From NCBI RefSeq assembly GCF_000633635.1, contig NZ_AYPQ01000002.1, positions 485,643 to 549,642 of the forward strand: a stretch of 64,000 nucleotides of DNA. The letters are read 5' to 3'. The position numbers and the translations under genes are program-made. This document shows, one piece after another, positions 17,848 to 26,852 of this stretch (the stretch's first letter is position 1; every line of letters begins with the position of its first letter). Source of the DNA: Enterococcus crotali. GTDB taxonomy: Bacteria; Bacillota; Bacilli; Lactobacillales; Enterococcaceae. Below the pieces are notes generated by a model that was given only the letters and a program-made list of their open reading frames with translations, was not told where the DNA came from and searched no databases.

Positions 17848-18666
17848 TTAAAACTCCTCCTCCTCTTCTTCATCGATCACACCATTTGGAGTAACAATAC
17901 TTTTTTTACTTGAGCCTGTGTAGAATAGATACGCAATAACCGCAGCCACAATTGTTAGCGCAATCATATTCAAATTCAAAAAGACGATACAGACAAATCC
18001 TAAAAGGAAAAAAAGAAACAGCGAATTTTCTTTAACAACAGCTGTAAGTAACATCGCGATCCCAATTGCTGGTAAGACACCGCCTAAGTAGCTCATAACA
18101 TCGATCAAATATTGCGGCATAGAATCCAACATCGATTTAGCAAAGCCAGATCCAAAATAAACAACTAAAAACGAAGGTACGAAACGCGAAATAAAGTTAG
18201 TTGCTTGTGGTCCTGCAATAGCATTCAACCGAAATTTCTTATAATCACCTTCTTGAATAGCAGCCACTGCTCGATGATTCCAAAACGAATTGACCACTTG
18301 GTATAAATTAAAGACAATCGTTCCAAGAACACCGATCGTGGTGGCTAAAGTTACCGCTACTTCAGTGCTAGCGTTTGAAAGCATTGCTAAAGCAATCGCA
18401 GGGAAAGCAACAAAATTTAAATCTGCAGGCATTTGCCCGCCGGGAGTAACCATTGCAATATAAACCGTTTGAATCGCAACACCAATCAAAATTCCTTGTT
18501 TCATATCTCCTAAAATAAGTCCAACGATCATGCCAGATACCAAAGGTCTAGTAATCGTATACCAACCACCAGTCAAGCCTAATAACCAGGGGGTCGATAA
18601 AGCTCCTAAATAACAAATAAGTGAAATAGCAATGGCTTGAAATAATAAGGTTCCATTCATCGTCAT
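17848..18666 (-). CDS. PTS mannose/fructose/sorbose-family IIC component
   Basis: 272 residues. Polytopic IIC with the TRPLVSGMIVGLILGDMKQG motif, VAIQTVYIAMVTPGGQMPADL and repeated Gly/Ala-rich helices, ending in an acidic tail (DEEEEEEF). It overlaps IIB by 4 bp (ATGA) and is directly followed by IID. Substrate is not predictable from sequence; the cupin isomerases downstream suggest an unusual hexose. Confidence 0.92.
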   Translation of the reverse strand: MTMNGTLLFQAIAISLICYLGALSTPWLLGLTGGWYTITRPLVSGMIVGLILGDMKQGILIGVAIQTVYIAMVTPGGQMPADLNFVAFPAIALAMLSNASTEVAVTLATTIGVLGTIVFNLYQVVNSFWNHRAVAAIQEGDYKKFRLNAIAGPQATNFISRFVPSFLVVYFGSGFAKSMLDSMPQYLIDVMSYLGGVLPAIGIAMLLTAVVKENSLFLFFLLGFVCIVFLNLNMIALTIVAAVIAYLFYTGSSKKSIVTPNGVIDEEEEEEF

Positions 18667-19163
18667 TCTCCTCCTTCGAGTTTCAATTCAGTCCACGTTT
18701 TCTTTTTAGAATCAGGAACTAATTGAAATGAAATAGTCATTCCATTTTTTTGTAATGTGTTAAATGCGGCTTCTTCTGTCGGAATCATACTTAGATTTTT
18801 CCCATATTTTTTTGCTCCTTCCCTCACACTCATTGGTCCTACATTCAGTTCTTTGTTCTCTAAAATAAAATCGACACCGCTTTCAAAAATTCTAACGAGT
18901 GTTTCTGGTGACCGAACAATCAGAAAGTATTGACGTTTGCTTGCAACTATCTTTGGCCATTTTTCTATTATTTCTGCTTCCGTCAAAACAAAACCTTTCA
19001 GCGGGGATGGAACGGCAGATTTTAACATTTTTGCCAGTACTGGATTATTTGCCGATGGATCATCCACAGCTACTACCCCATCACATTTTCTTTCACTCAT
19101 CCAACGAGTAACTACTTGACCGTGAATGATTCGGTCATCGATCCTAATAAATGAAATTGCCAC
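18663..19163 (-). CDS. PTS mannose/fructose/sorbose-family IIB component
   Basis: 166 residues. The IIB(Sor/Man) fold begins with ISFIRIDDRIIHGQVVTRW, whose histidine in IIHGQ is the phosphorylation site. VAVDDPSANNPVLAKMLKSA follows. It is the first structural gene of the operon. I chose GTG at 19163 because it has GAGGAGGAAAAG directly upstream; upstream in-frame codons have no site. The promoter region contains TGACATATTGTCA, probably the operator for the divergent-looking but same-strand GntR regulator gene upstream. Confidence 0.92.
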   Translation of the reverse strand: MAISFIRIDDRIIHGQVVTRWMSERKCDGVVAVDDPSANNPVLAKMLKSAVPSPLKGFVLTEAEIIEKWPKIVASKRQYFLIVRSPETLVRIFESGVDFILENKELNVGPMSVREGAKKYGKNLSMIPTEEAAFNTLQKNGMTISFQLVPDSKKKTWTELKLEGGE

Positions 19164-19182
19164 AATCTTTTCCTCCTCATAT

Positions 19183-19210
19183 TGACATATTGTCATTACA
19201 TTATATTATA
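19183..19210 (-). promoter_or_regulatory. Promoter and operator of the PTS operon
   Basis: TATAAT at 19210-19205 (minus strand) is followed by the perfect palindrome TGACA-TAT-TGTCA at 19183-19195. A related repeat (ATTGT-CATA-ACAAT) precedes the gntR gene, supporting GntR control of both. Confidence 0.6.
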
Positions 19211-19252
19211 AAGAAAATATACTTCTGCTTTCAGAAATATATCCTCATTCAT

Positions 19253-19966
19253 TTATGCAAAACCTTCCACGTAATAACGATACTCACTGCCTATGTAAAA
19301 GCATTCTGAGTATTCATGAAAGTCTTTCCCTAATTGTTGAGTAATTCTCACGCGTTTTAAAATTGGGGTATGTTCATTGATTTCTAACGCTTTTAATAAT
19401 TGTTCACTCGGTTCGATCGCTTCAACATACTCTTTGATTGAATCTACCACAATATCAAACGTCTTCAAATATTCATAAAAAGAACCATAATAATCTTGGC
19501 TATCCGTTGAAAAGTTTTGATCAAAGGTAAAATAGGTATCAAAAAAAGCAAAGGCTAAATCATCCGTACCAAAAACTCGTTTTAAGTTTAAAACTGGATC
19601 GCCTTCCTTGATATTTAAAAAATTAGCTATTTTTGCAGAAGCAGGCGTTTTCTCTATTTTTGCTTTTAATGTGTGGACTTTTCTACCGAGATTGTTCATT
19701 TCCTGGGTAAAACTTTTTACAATTGTTTCTTTCCCCTCTGGTTCTTTCGATTGAACGAATGTCCCGACTGCTCGTTTACGATATAAAAGACCCTCATTCA
19801 CTAATTGATCGATAGCCTTACGGATTGTAATTCGGCTGACATCATAGATATTACACAATTCAAATTCTGTAGGGATTTGATCCTCGATTCCCCACTCACC
19901 AGAATTGATTTTAAACTTCAAATCACTGGCAATCTGAATATACAAGGGTAATCTGTTGTCATTCAT
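19253..19966 (-). CDS. GntR family regulator (HutC/UTRA subfamily)
   Basis: 237 residues. The N-terminal winged helix (PLYIQIASDLKFKINSGEW ... IPTEFELCNIYDVSRITIRKAIDQLVNEGLL) and the wing end RAVGTFV are classic GntR. The C-terminal UTRA ligand domain spans about 95-237 and holds LNLKRVFGTDDLAFAFFDTY and PILKRVRITQQLG. It lies upstream of and on the same strand as the PTS genes and probably represses them until a sugar phosphate binds. ATG at 19966 is preceded by GGAAGGTG. An upstream in-frame ATG is inside that ribosome-binding site. Confidence 0.9.
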   Translation of the reverse strand: MNDNRLPLYIQIASDLKFKINSGEWGIEDQIPTEFELCNIYDVSRITIRKAIDQLVNEGLLYRKRAVGTFVQSKEPEGKETIVKSFTQEMNNLGRKVHTLKAKIEKTPASAKIANFLNIKEGDPVLNLKRVFGTDDLAFAFFDTYFTFDQNFSTDSQDYYGSFYEYLKTFDIVVDSIKEYVEAIEPSEQLLKALEINEHTPILKRVRITQQLGKDFHEYSECFYIGSEYRYYVEGFA

Positions 19967-19990
19967 TTTTTCACCTTCCATTTACATCTC

Positions 19991-20004
19991 ATTGTCATAA
20001 CAAT
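19991..20004 (-). promoter_or_regulatory. Putative GntR operator before gntR
   Basis: ATTGT-CATA-ACAAT inverted repeat 25 bp upstream of the gntR start. It shares TGTCA with the palindrome in front of the PTS operon, suggesting autoregulation. The remaining gap to 20198 shows nothing else recognisable. Confidence 0.4.
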
Positions 20005-20198
20005 AGCACATGGATTTATTTTTTACAAGAATTTCTTTGAAAAAATATCTGTATTAAAGCGATTCTTCTTTAAAATATCGTAAAAAAAACATCTATCATT
20101 AACTATTAATTGTATTATTTACTACAAAAAAAGAGTGATTTGTTCTGTCTATAATGGCTTTTTTCTTTCCACCCAGACTTTCCAAACACCCCCTTTTT

Positions 20199-22553
20199 TC
20201 AACACAATGGCTGAAGCAGATACAACTGACAAGCATTCAAGGTCAGTGTCGCTTCCAACTCATAACCAAAAGAATCTATTCTCTCTTTTTTCAGTTCGAA
20301 CTTAGGAACAATCTTCTGCTCCAAGTACTTTTGCAACTCATGATCCAGCTCCGCTTGACCACCCACTCTAATCCAATCATTATAAATTCCACCATGGTCC
20401 TTATCTAAAACATATTCCCGGATTAAATAATCTCCTACAGGCAATTCTTTCAATTGAATCTTCACTTTCTTTGTCTGATACTGCACTTGAAAAGTATCGA
20501 CCGAATACAACGGATCAAGATAACTAGAATTATAAAGTAACAGTTGAAACTGACCTTGGTTCCGCGTCAAAATATAGCCGTCTCCACTAGCAACTAATTC
20601 TCCTTTTAGATGGTTCAAAAATCGCAATGAAAAAAAGAGTGGCCGTCTTAACTCCTCATAAAGAAAAACAGATAAACTACTGTCTTCCCTAGTGTGCGTC
20701 TGTCGTTCCTTCACTTTGATATTCAGCCAAAAAGCTATTCCAGCAACTTCTTTTGACAATTCCACGATTGACTCCAAGATCAGTGCTGAACGGAAAAACG
20801 TTCCAGAAAAGGTATTTCCTTCACCGACCAATGTATTCCAGTCCGTCAAAAATAATTCTGGTGTCCACTCCGAAAATGCCGTATTCTCTCTCGCTGGACT
20901 CGTTGCAATAACGGATTTTACTCTGGCTAAAATTTCTTGCTGATAATTTTTAAAACGCAAGGCATGCTCATCTTTGATTGAAGATGATGCATAAGGATCT
21001 GCATGAAAGCTGATAAAATCTGGTAAACAGCGCTGAGCTCCTTGTTCATGAATAAAGGCTTGATACTGTTGGTACTCACGTTCATCCAAGGAACGCAATG
21101 ACATCAAACCTAGTTTGCACGCTGAAACCATTTGCTTTAACTTACGATAAAAATAATGATAGCCCCAGCGGCTGCTTTCATTCCAAACACCACTTATTTT
21201 AGGTAGTGACCATTGAATATACCACTGATTCACTTCGTTTTGACCATAACGATTTAAAAAATGCCGAATGATTTTCAACTGCTTATCGCACCATAATTGT
21301 ACATCCACTTTTTCTGTGTAGTCTTCCGGCAAATAAAGCTGGATCATCGGTTTTAACTGAACCTTCACTAAAAAATCGAACCATTGATTGTTCAAAATGT
21401 ACTCTGATACTAATAAAACATCATTATCAAAATTCGTCTCTTCACAAAACCCTTCAAATTGAACTAAATCAAAGCTCAAATCTTTTTGCAAAATACATAA
21501 TTCACGTTGGACTCCGTTGGCCAATCCTTCACCAGCTGGACCGATTTTTATAATTTTTTTACTACTAGGATAAGCAGCTTGCTGCTCTTTAGGTAAAATA
21601 AGCTCTAGGCGCTGTTCGATTGCCGCATTTTCGTCATCAATATCTTTTTCCACTAAATACTTGGCGAGTTCTTGTAGTGCTGCAGCTCCGGTGATTTCTT
21701 GATAATCGGCGTTTTCTGCTGTCTGTTTCAGCTGATTTGTTGCCACAGAATATTTTTTTCGAAAACTTGCTGGCGTTAGTCCGTATTGTTTTTTAAACAC
21801 TTGATGAAAACTTTTTGCTGTCGAAAAACCACTATTCAAAGCGACTTTGATCACAGATTGTGATGTTACCACCAAACTTTCCGCTGCATGCATTAAGCGG
21901 ATTTGATTTAGATACTCCGTAAAATTGATACCCACCTGTTTTTTAAAAGAACGTGATAAATGATAATAGGAAATGCCGCTTTTTTCAGCCAGTGCCTCTA
22001 ATGAAATCGGCTGATCGTAGTTCTTTTGAATGTCTTCTAGTAATTGATTCATCCGATCATCCGCAAGTTCGGTCGCAACAAGGGGCATCGGAACCAGTTC
22101 TTTTTTGAACTCCTTGACTAATTGTTTTAACACAGTAAATAAATGCTGATACATTTCCAATTCTGTCTCATCGTTTTGTTTAAAATAAGCGGCCATTAAA
22201 TGGACTAATGCTTCACGCAGTTGCTGAAATTTTTCTCCCTCAGACGCTTTGGCATCTGAGGATGAGCAATCAATATACGGCAACCAGTTCTCTTTAAAAT
22301 GTGGCGTAAGCGGCGTTCTTGAAATACGCAAAGATAAGAATAAGTTTTTATCTGAGCTTCTCACCTGGTATTGTTGGCGCGGATTAATCACTAATATGTC
22401 ATCTGAATTTAATTGATATTCCTTTTCCCCGACCCTAACGAGCATACTACCGCTAAGCATCAGAAAAAGAGTTAAATAATCACTGATTTGCGGTGGTGCA
22501 TAGTTCACTTTCATCAATGATAGATGAAATGGAAATTGCTTGGACTCTCCCAT
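20199..22553 (-). CDS. AraC family transcriptional regulator with C-terminal GH39-like domain
   Basis: 784 residues. Residues 1-100 form an AraC-type cupin sensor (YQLNSDDILVINPRQQYQV). Two helix-turn-helix motifs lie at about 185-280: ISLEALAEKSGISYYHLSRSF and SVIKVALNSGFSTAKSFHQV, ending KKQYGLTPASFRKKY. The remaining 480 residues resemble a glycoside hydrolase family 39 (beta-xylosidase) barrel, with WYIQWSLPKISGVWNESS and ELFLTDWNTL, where the acidic residues are candidates for sugar binding. Such fusions are known in Firmicutes and are thought to sense a glycoside directly. I chose ATG at 22553 (9 bp from AGGAGG) over 22559 (3 bp). No target gene is adjacent on the same strand, so it may control the neighbouring PTS or beta-glucosidase genes. 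Confidence 0.85.
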   Translation of the reverse strand: MGESKQFPFHLSLMKVNYAPPQISDYLTLFLMLSGSMLVRVGEKEYQLNSDDILVINPRQQYQVRSSDKNLFLSLRISRTPLTPHFKENWLPYIDCSSSDAKASEGEKFQQLREALVHLMAAYFKQNDETELEMYQHLFTVLKQLVKEFKKELVPMPLVATELADDRMNQLLEDIQKNYDQPISLEALAEKSGISYYHLSRSFKKQVGINFTEYLNQIRLMHAAESLVVTSQSVIKVALNSGFSTAKSFHQVFKKQYGLTPASFRKKYSVATNQLKQTAENADYQEITGAAALQELAKYLVEKDIDDENAAIEQRLELILPKEQQAAYPSSKKIIKIGPAGEGLANGVQRELCILQKDLSFDLVQFEGFCEETNFDNDVLLVSEYILNNQWFDFLVKVQLKPMIQLYLPEDYTEKVDVQLWCDKQLKIIRHFLNRYGQNEVNQWYIQWSLPKISGVWNESSRWGYHYFYRKLKQMVSACKLGLMSLRSLDEREYQQYQAFIHEQGAQRCLPDFISFHADPYASSSIKDEHALRFKNYQQEILARVKSVIATSPARENTAFSEWTPELFLTDWNTLVGEGNTFSGTFFRSALILESIVELSKEVAGIAFWLNIKVKERQTHTREDSSLSVFLYEELRRPLFFSLRFLNHLKGELVASGDGYILTRNQGQFQLLLYNSSYLDPLYSVDTFQVQYQTKKVKIQLKELPVGDYLIREYVLDKDHGGIYNDWIRVGGQAELDHELQKYLEQKIVPKFELKKERIDSFGYELEATLTLNACQLYLLQPLC

Positions 22554-22691
22554 CAACATTTTCCTCCTGACTTGTTTGTGCCTTATTTAACAAAATATAG
22601 CATCAAATCTCTATTGAAACAAGCTGTCTTTTTGCTAGAAAATTGTCTATACTATGAATAATTAAAAAACGATAGCATTTTATCTTGATTT

Positions 22692-22795
22692 ACAGGCTTG
22701 CTCCTCGGACAAATAAAATCTAATTGTGGCATAGAACGCTCCATTTAGGTTTTCCCATTTTTCTGTCATAGTGGAACGAGCCTACCACGCGTTTA
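22692..22795 (+). repeat. Approximately 105-bp intergenic element, copy A (upstream of deoR)
   Basis: Shares an ordered set of blocks with 37341-37443: GGCT..TC.CTCGGA, TGGCAT, CC.ATT, TTTTCCC.ATTTTTCTGTC, GAACGAGCC and AC.CGC. The ends pair (AGGCT with AGCCT here; GGGCT with AGCCC in the other copy), a compensatory change suggesting a folded RNA or hairpin. It ends 15 bp before the deoR start codon. Confidence 0.6.
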
Positions 22796-22810
22796 AATTA
22801 GGAGGAAAAC

Positions 22811-23584
22811 ATGAAAACCAGTCAAGGAGATGTTTTTAGACGAAGGGAAAATCTGATTGAGTACTTAAAGCATAGCGAGAGTTTAACTGTAAATGAACTT
22901 GCACTTTTTTTTAATGTTTCTGCTGTAACGATTAGACGAGATTTACTCTTTTTAGAAAAGAAAAAGATGATTGAACGATTCTACGGTGGCGTACGATTAC
23001 TTCCTGATCATGAGTTGAAACATTCCGCTAAACAGGAAGAGACGGTCTTTCCAATGTCTGCGTTTATTGAAAAAATCCGACCACTTTTAGTGCCTGGCGC
23101 GCAACTATTCATTGGTTCTGGGCATTTCTCCAATGAACTGATTTATGCATTATCTTTTTTTGATCTGACAATTTTGACCAACGATATCTCAGCGATTTCT
23201 ATCGATCACAGTGCAAAAAAAGCATTGATTTCGATCAGTGGTGGCGAATTGGAAAAAAATACCCATGCCCTTGTCGGAGATTTTGCTACCCATTCTTTTA
23301 ATAAAGTTGAAGCAAACCTTTGCATAATTGAAGCTGCAGGTTTTAACACTCATGAAGTGACCACAAAAACGTTGAATGAATCCTTTATTTATCGAACGAT
23401 GATCCAACACACCAACGGGCTGAAAATTGTCTACACACCCTCTGCTTATTTAGAGTCAGTCAGCTCATTCATGATCGATAAAACGTCTTTATTCGATACG
23501 TTATATACGGATTCATCGATCTCATCAACTATTTTAAGCAGCTATCGATCACAAGGAATCTCCGTCGAAGTCTTAACTGAATAA
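22811..23584 (+). CDS. DeoR/GlpR family transcriptional regulator
   Basis: 257 residues. N-terminal winged helix RRENLIEYLKHSESLTVNE with recognition helix VSAVTIRRDLLFL, the FYGGVRL linker, and a DeoR C-terminal sensor domain with LFIGSGHFSNELIYAL, LTNDISAIS and SGGELEKNTHALVGD. The sensor is more diverged than in the nagA regulator. A strong GGAGG precedes ATG at 22811. It stands upstream of, and in the same direction as, the GH1/PTS genes, but a hairpin terminator separates them, so it likely regulates rather than being cotranscribed with them. Confidence 0.85.
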   Translation: MKTSQGDVFRRRENLIEYLKHSESLTVNELALFFNVSAVTIRRDLLFLEKKKMIERFYGGVRLLPDHELKHSAKQEETVFPMSAFIEKIRPLLVPGAQLFIGSGHFSNELIYALSFFDLTILTNDISAISIDHSAKKALISISGGELEKNTHALVGDFATHSFNKVEANLCIIEAAGFNTHEVTTKTLNESFIYRTMIQHTNGLKIVYTPSAYLESVSSFMIDKTSLFDTLYTDSSISSTILSSYRSQGISVEVLTE

Positions 23585-23632
23585 AAAAGGTATACTAAGA
23601 GAGTTCTTTTTTTCTTGTATCGCCACCTTTTG

Positions 23633-23670
23633 AACTGTTCATAAAAATTCTTTCATGAACAGTTCTTTTG
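23633..23670 (+). terminator. Terminator after the deoR gene
   Basis: AACTGTTCAT pairs with ATGAACAGTT around a 12-nt loop, followed by CTTTTG. It separates deoR from the GH1 gene. A weak cre-like GAAAACGCTTC occurs at 23713-23723, just upstream of the GH1 start. Confidence 0.7.
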
Positions 23671-23754
23671 ATTGTATTGAATTTATCCAAACAATCCCTT
23701 ATTCTAAGACCAAGAAAACGCTTCACTAAAAAATATTGATCGGAGAAAATTTAT

Positions 23755-25146
23755 ATGACACATACATTTCCAGAAAATTTCCTATGGGGCGCATCCATTT
23801 CCGCCCATCAAACAGAAGGAGCTTACCAAACGGATGGTAAAGGCTTAAGCGTTCAAGATACACGTCCAAGAGATAATCATGAAATCGCTGATTTTACAGT
23901 CGCTGTGGATCATTACCATCACTACAAAGAGGATATTCGTTTATTAGCTGAAATGGGCATCAAAGTCTTCCGTTTCTCCATTGCATGGACCAGAATTTTC
24001 CCTAAAGGACGAGGTGAAATAAACCAAAAAGGCCTGCAGCATTATAGCGATGTCATTGATGAATTGCTAAAATACGACATCCAGCCTTATATCACTTTAA
24101 ATCACTTTGACTTACCTCAAGCGTTAGAAGATGAAGGCGGTTGGAGCGTCCGCAGTACTGTAGATGCCTTTAAAATATATGCTGAAACCTTGTTTGAAAC
24201 TTATGGTGACCGTGTAAAGCATTGGCTAACGATCAACGAACCGAACATCATGCTTTTAGTGGATAAAAAAATTCTAGGAAAAGAAATTCCACTGCAAGAA
24301 AAATATCAACAATTCCACCACCTAATGATTGCTGAAAAATATGCATTCAAACGTTGCCATGAATTGATCGAAGGCGGTCAAATCGGTCCCGTACCAAATA
24401 TTTCACTTGTATATCCTGCAACTAGTAAACCAATGGACAATCAAGCTGCTCTTTATTTTAATAGCGTTCGAAACTGGGCTTATCTGGATTTTTCTTGTTT
24501 TGGTCGCTATAACGCGGTTTTCAAAGACTATTTAAATCGCAATAATGTCACGATTGAATTTGCCGCTGAAGATCAGGAGTTAATGGAAAGTAACTTTCCG
24601 GATTTCGTTGCCATGAATTTTTATACCACCGTGACGGTAGAAAAACCAACTGAAAAAGACGATATGGCAAACGGCATCAGTGATCAGCAAAGTGAAGATA
24701 TCATGGAATGGGGCTTTTATAAAGGCTTTACCAATCCATATTTAAAGAAAAATGAATTCAATTGGACGATCGATCCAGATGGCTTGAAAACGACTTTACA
24801 AACTCTTTATGATCGCTATCACTTGCCAATCATTATTACCGAAAATGGTTTAGGAGCAAAAGATGAATTAACAGCAGACGGCAAAGTACACGATCCTTAC
24901 CGTATCAACTACTTAGAGCAACATATTGACCAGTGCCTACAGGCTATTGAAGCTGGCGTTGATTTGATTGGGTACAGTCCCTGGTCAGCAATCGACTTGA
25001 TCAGTGTTCATGAAGGCATCAGCAAACGTTACGGTTTTATTTATGTCGATCGAACAGAACAGGATGAAAAAGAACTGGCTCGATACAAAAAAGACAGTTT
25101 TTATTGGTATCAAACATTGATTGAGACAAATCAACTGCCCTCTTAA
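23755..25146 (+). CDS. 6-phospho-beta-glucosidase, glycoside hydrolase family 1
   Basis: 463 residues, full GH1 barrel. It begins with the family signature FPENFLWGASISAHQTEGA. The general acid/base is Glu162 in LTINEPN and the nucleophile Glu363 in IITENG. The C-terminal SPWSAIDLIS ... GISKRYGFIYVD carries the Ser/Lys/Tyr arrangement that binds the 6-phosphate of PTS-imported beta-glucosides. A cellobiose-type PTS IIC gene follows 15 bp downstream, consistent with uptake and hydrolysis of an aryl- or oligo-beta-glucoside. Likely cytoplasmic. The ribosome-binding site is GGAG at about 23742. Confidence 0.92.
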   Translation: MTHTFPENFLWGASISAHQTEGAYQTDGKGLSVQDTRPRDNHEIADFTVAVDHYHHYKEDIRLLAEMGIKVFRFSIAWTRIFPKGRGEINQKGLQHYSDVIDELLKYDIQPYITLNHFDLPQALEDEGGWSVRSTVDAFKIYAETLFETYGDRVKHWLTINEPNIMLLVDKKILGKEIPLQEKYQQFHHLMIAEKYAFKRCHELIEGGQIGPVPNISLVYPATSKPMDNQAALYFNSVRNWAYLDFSCFGRYNAVFKDYLNRNNVTIEFAAEDQELMESNFPDFVAMNFYTTVTVEKPTEKDDMANGISDQQSEDIMEWGFYKGFTNPYLKKNEFNWTIDPDGLKTTLQTLYDRYHLPIIITENGLGAKDELTADGKVHDPYRINYLEQHIDQCLQAIEAGVDLIGYSPWSAIDLISVHEGISKRYGFIYVDRTEQDEKELARYKKDSFYWYQTLIETNQLPS

Positions 25147-25161
25147 AGAAAGGAGAAAAAA

Positions 25162-26508
25162 ATGAATACAGTATTTACGTTTTTAGAAACAAAATTGATG
25201 CCTCCTTTGAATAAAGTTGCCAACTTGCGCTTTATTCGAGCGATCATGCAAGCGGGGATCATTACGGTGCCATTTACGATCGTTGGTTCTATTTTTCTGA
25301 TCATTAATAATTTACCGCAAATCATTCCGCCACTGGCACCATTTTTTGAGAATACAATCTTGAAATTCGCACCGATTTATAGTGTAGCGACCACTATGTC
25401 GATTGGGTCGATCGCCATTTTTTATTGTTTGGCGACTGCTTATTATTTAACGGACATTTACCGGAAAGAAGAAAGTGATGGACTAAGTAGTTTTGTTGGA
25501 GCTATTTTAGGGTTGTTTGCCTTTTTGATGACCATTGTACAAACAGATATCGTTGATGGTGGTGCTCAGCTGATTCAATCAGAAAGTGAAACATCGATCA
25601 TTTATAATGGGATCGCACTTGGCGGTTGGGTCACTCGTTTTAGTGGTGTTGGGATTTTTATTGGGATCATCACTGCTGTGATTTCGACTCAAATTTATCG
25701 TTGGTGTGTGAAAAAGAATATTACGATTCGGATGCCAGAAGGCGTTCCTGATGGGGTAAGTAAGGCATTTGCTTCATTGATTCCTGCTATTTTTATTGCG
25801 TTTGTAATGTTATTTATCAATACGATTTTAGCTGTCTTCCATACTGATTTACATGGGTTGTTGTCCAAACCGTTTGAGTTTGTTAAGGATTTGACAGGCT
25901 CTTGGTTGGGGATCATCGTGATCATGCTGTTGATCCATCTGCTTTGGGCTGTCGGAGTTCATGGAACAGCTGTGATCAAAAATAGTTTTATCAACCCCAT
26001 TTTATTGGTCGCCTTGACAGAAAATATTGATGGCGGATCAAACATTTTCGCTGGTGATTTTGTAAATATGTATATCTTTATTGGTGGTGCAGGTAGTACG
26101 CTTGGGTTGGTTCTATTGATGATTTTTGCGGCAAAATCAGATCAATTAAAAGTACTTGGTAAAGCAGCTGTGTTGCCTGGATTGTTTAATATCAATGAAC
26201 CGGTGATTTTTGGTGCACCGATCGTTTATAATCCTTATTTGATCATTCCGTTTATTGTAACGCCTTTGATCAATGTGACAATTGCCTATTTTGCTTCTTC
26301 TCTCGGGTTAGTGAATAAGGTAATTACTGGGATTCCTTGGATTTCTCCTGTGGGGATCGGCGCGTTTCTTGGAACTGGCGGCGATTTTCGAGCAGTATTG
26401 ATTGCTTTTATTAATTTAGCGGTGTCGATTGTTTGTTATTATCCATTTTTCAAGATGTATGATGGGAAATTGTATGGAGAACAGATGGCAGCTACTGAAA
26501 AGAACTAA
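25162..26508 (+). CDS. PTS lactose/cellobiose-family IIC component
   Basis: 448 residues, polytopic membrane protein of the CelB/LacE IIC family: FLETKLMPPLNKVANLRFIRAIMQAG start, PFTIVGSIFLI, GGWVTRFSG, LLWAVGVHGTAVI and the substrate-site region LPGLFNINEPVIFGAPIVYNP. It follows the GH1 enzyme with AAAGGAGAA at good spacing. No IIA or IIB genes are in this window, so it must share them with another locus. A strong terminator follows at 26601. Confidence 0.93.
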   Translation: MNTVFTFLETKLMPPLNKVANLRFIRAIMQAGIITVPFTIVGSIFLIINNLPQIIPPLAPFFENTILKFAPIYSVATTMSIGSIAIFYCLATAYYLTDIYRKEESDGLSSFVGAILGLFAFLMTIVQTDIVDGGAQLIQSESETSIIYNGIALGGWVTRFSGVGIFIGIITAVISTQIYRWCVKKNITIRMPEGVPDGVSKAFASLIPAIFIAFVMLFINTILAVFHTDLHGLLSKPFEFVKDLTGSWLGIIVIMLLIHLLWAVGVHGTAVIKNSFINPILLVALTENIDGGSNIFAGDFVNMYIFIGGAGSTLGLVLLMIFAAKSDQLKVLGKAAVLPGLFNINEPVIFGAPIVYNPYLIIPFIVTPLINVTIAYFASSLGLVNKVITGIPWISPVGIGAFLGTGGDFRAVLIAFINLAVSIVCYYPFFKMYDGKLYGEQMAATEKN

Positions 26509-26600
26509 TCAAAAGATTTCATCTAATAAACTACTAATACTTAATATTCTGCATCTAAGAATATGTATGCAAGGACTTAAAAAATAATCAGATAGTACTC

Positions 26601-26632
26601 AAAAAGCACATGGATAGCCCATGTGCTTTTTG
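26601..26632. terminator. Strong terminator after the PTS IIC gene
   Basis: AAAAAGCACATGG pairs with CCATGTGCTTTTT around ATAGC. It works in both directions because both flanks are A/T runs. The following bases to 26852 are very AT-rich and show no gene I can support. Confidence 0.9.
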
Positions 26633-26852
26633 TTTGGTCAAGTAATTCCTACTTTCCCATCATTAAGTGTATATTACTTGATTACTACGATTTCTTTTTT
26701 CATAATTATCTCCTCCCAATTATTCATATTCAAATCCATATTTATCTTTACTCTTATTTAATTACAATAATTTCTTTCTCCATATTTAGCCACTTTCTGA
26801 AAAATATCTTCCAGTTGCAGAACAAAAGAAGTTAATTGCACTCGTATAAGAA

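Noticed and set aside
26623..26835. 70-residue AT-rich plus-strand ORF
   Set aside because: It starts inside a terminator and encodes only low-complexity Ile/Tyr/Phe sequence.
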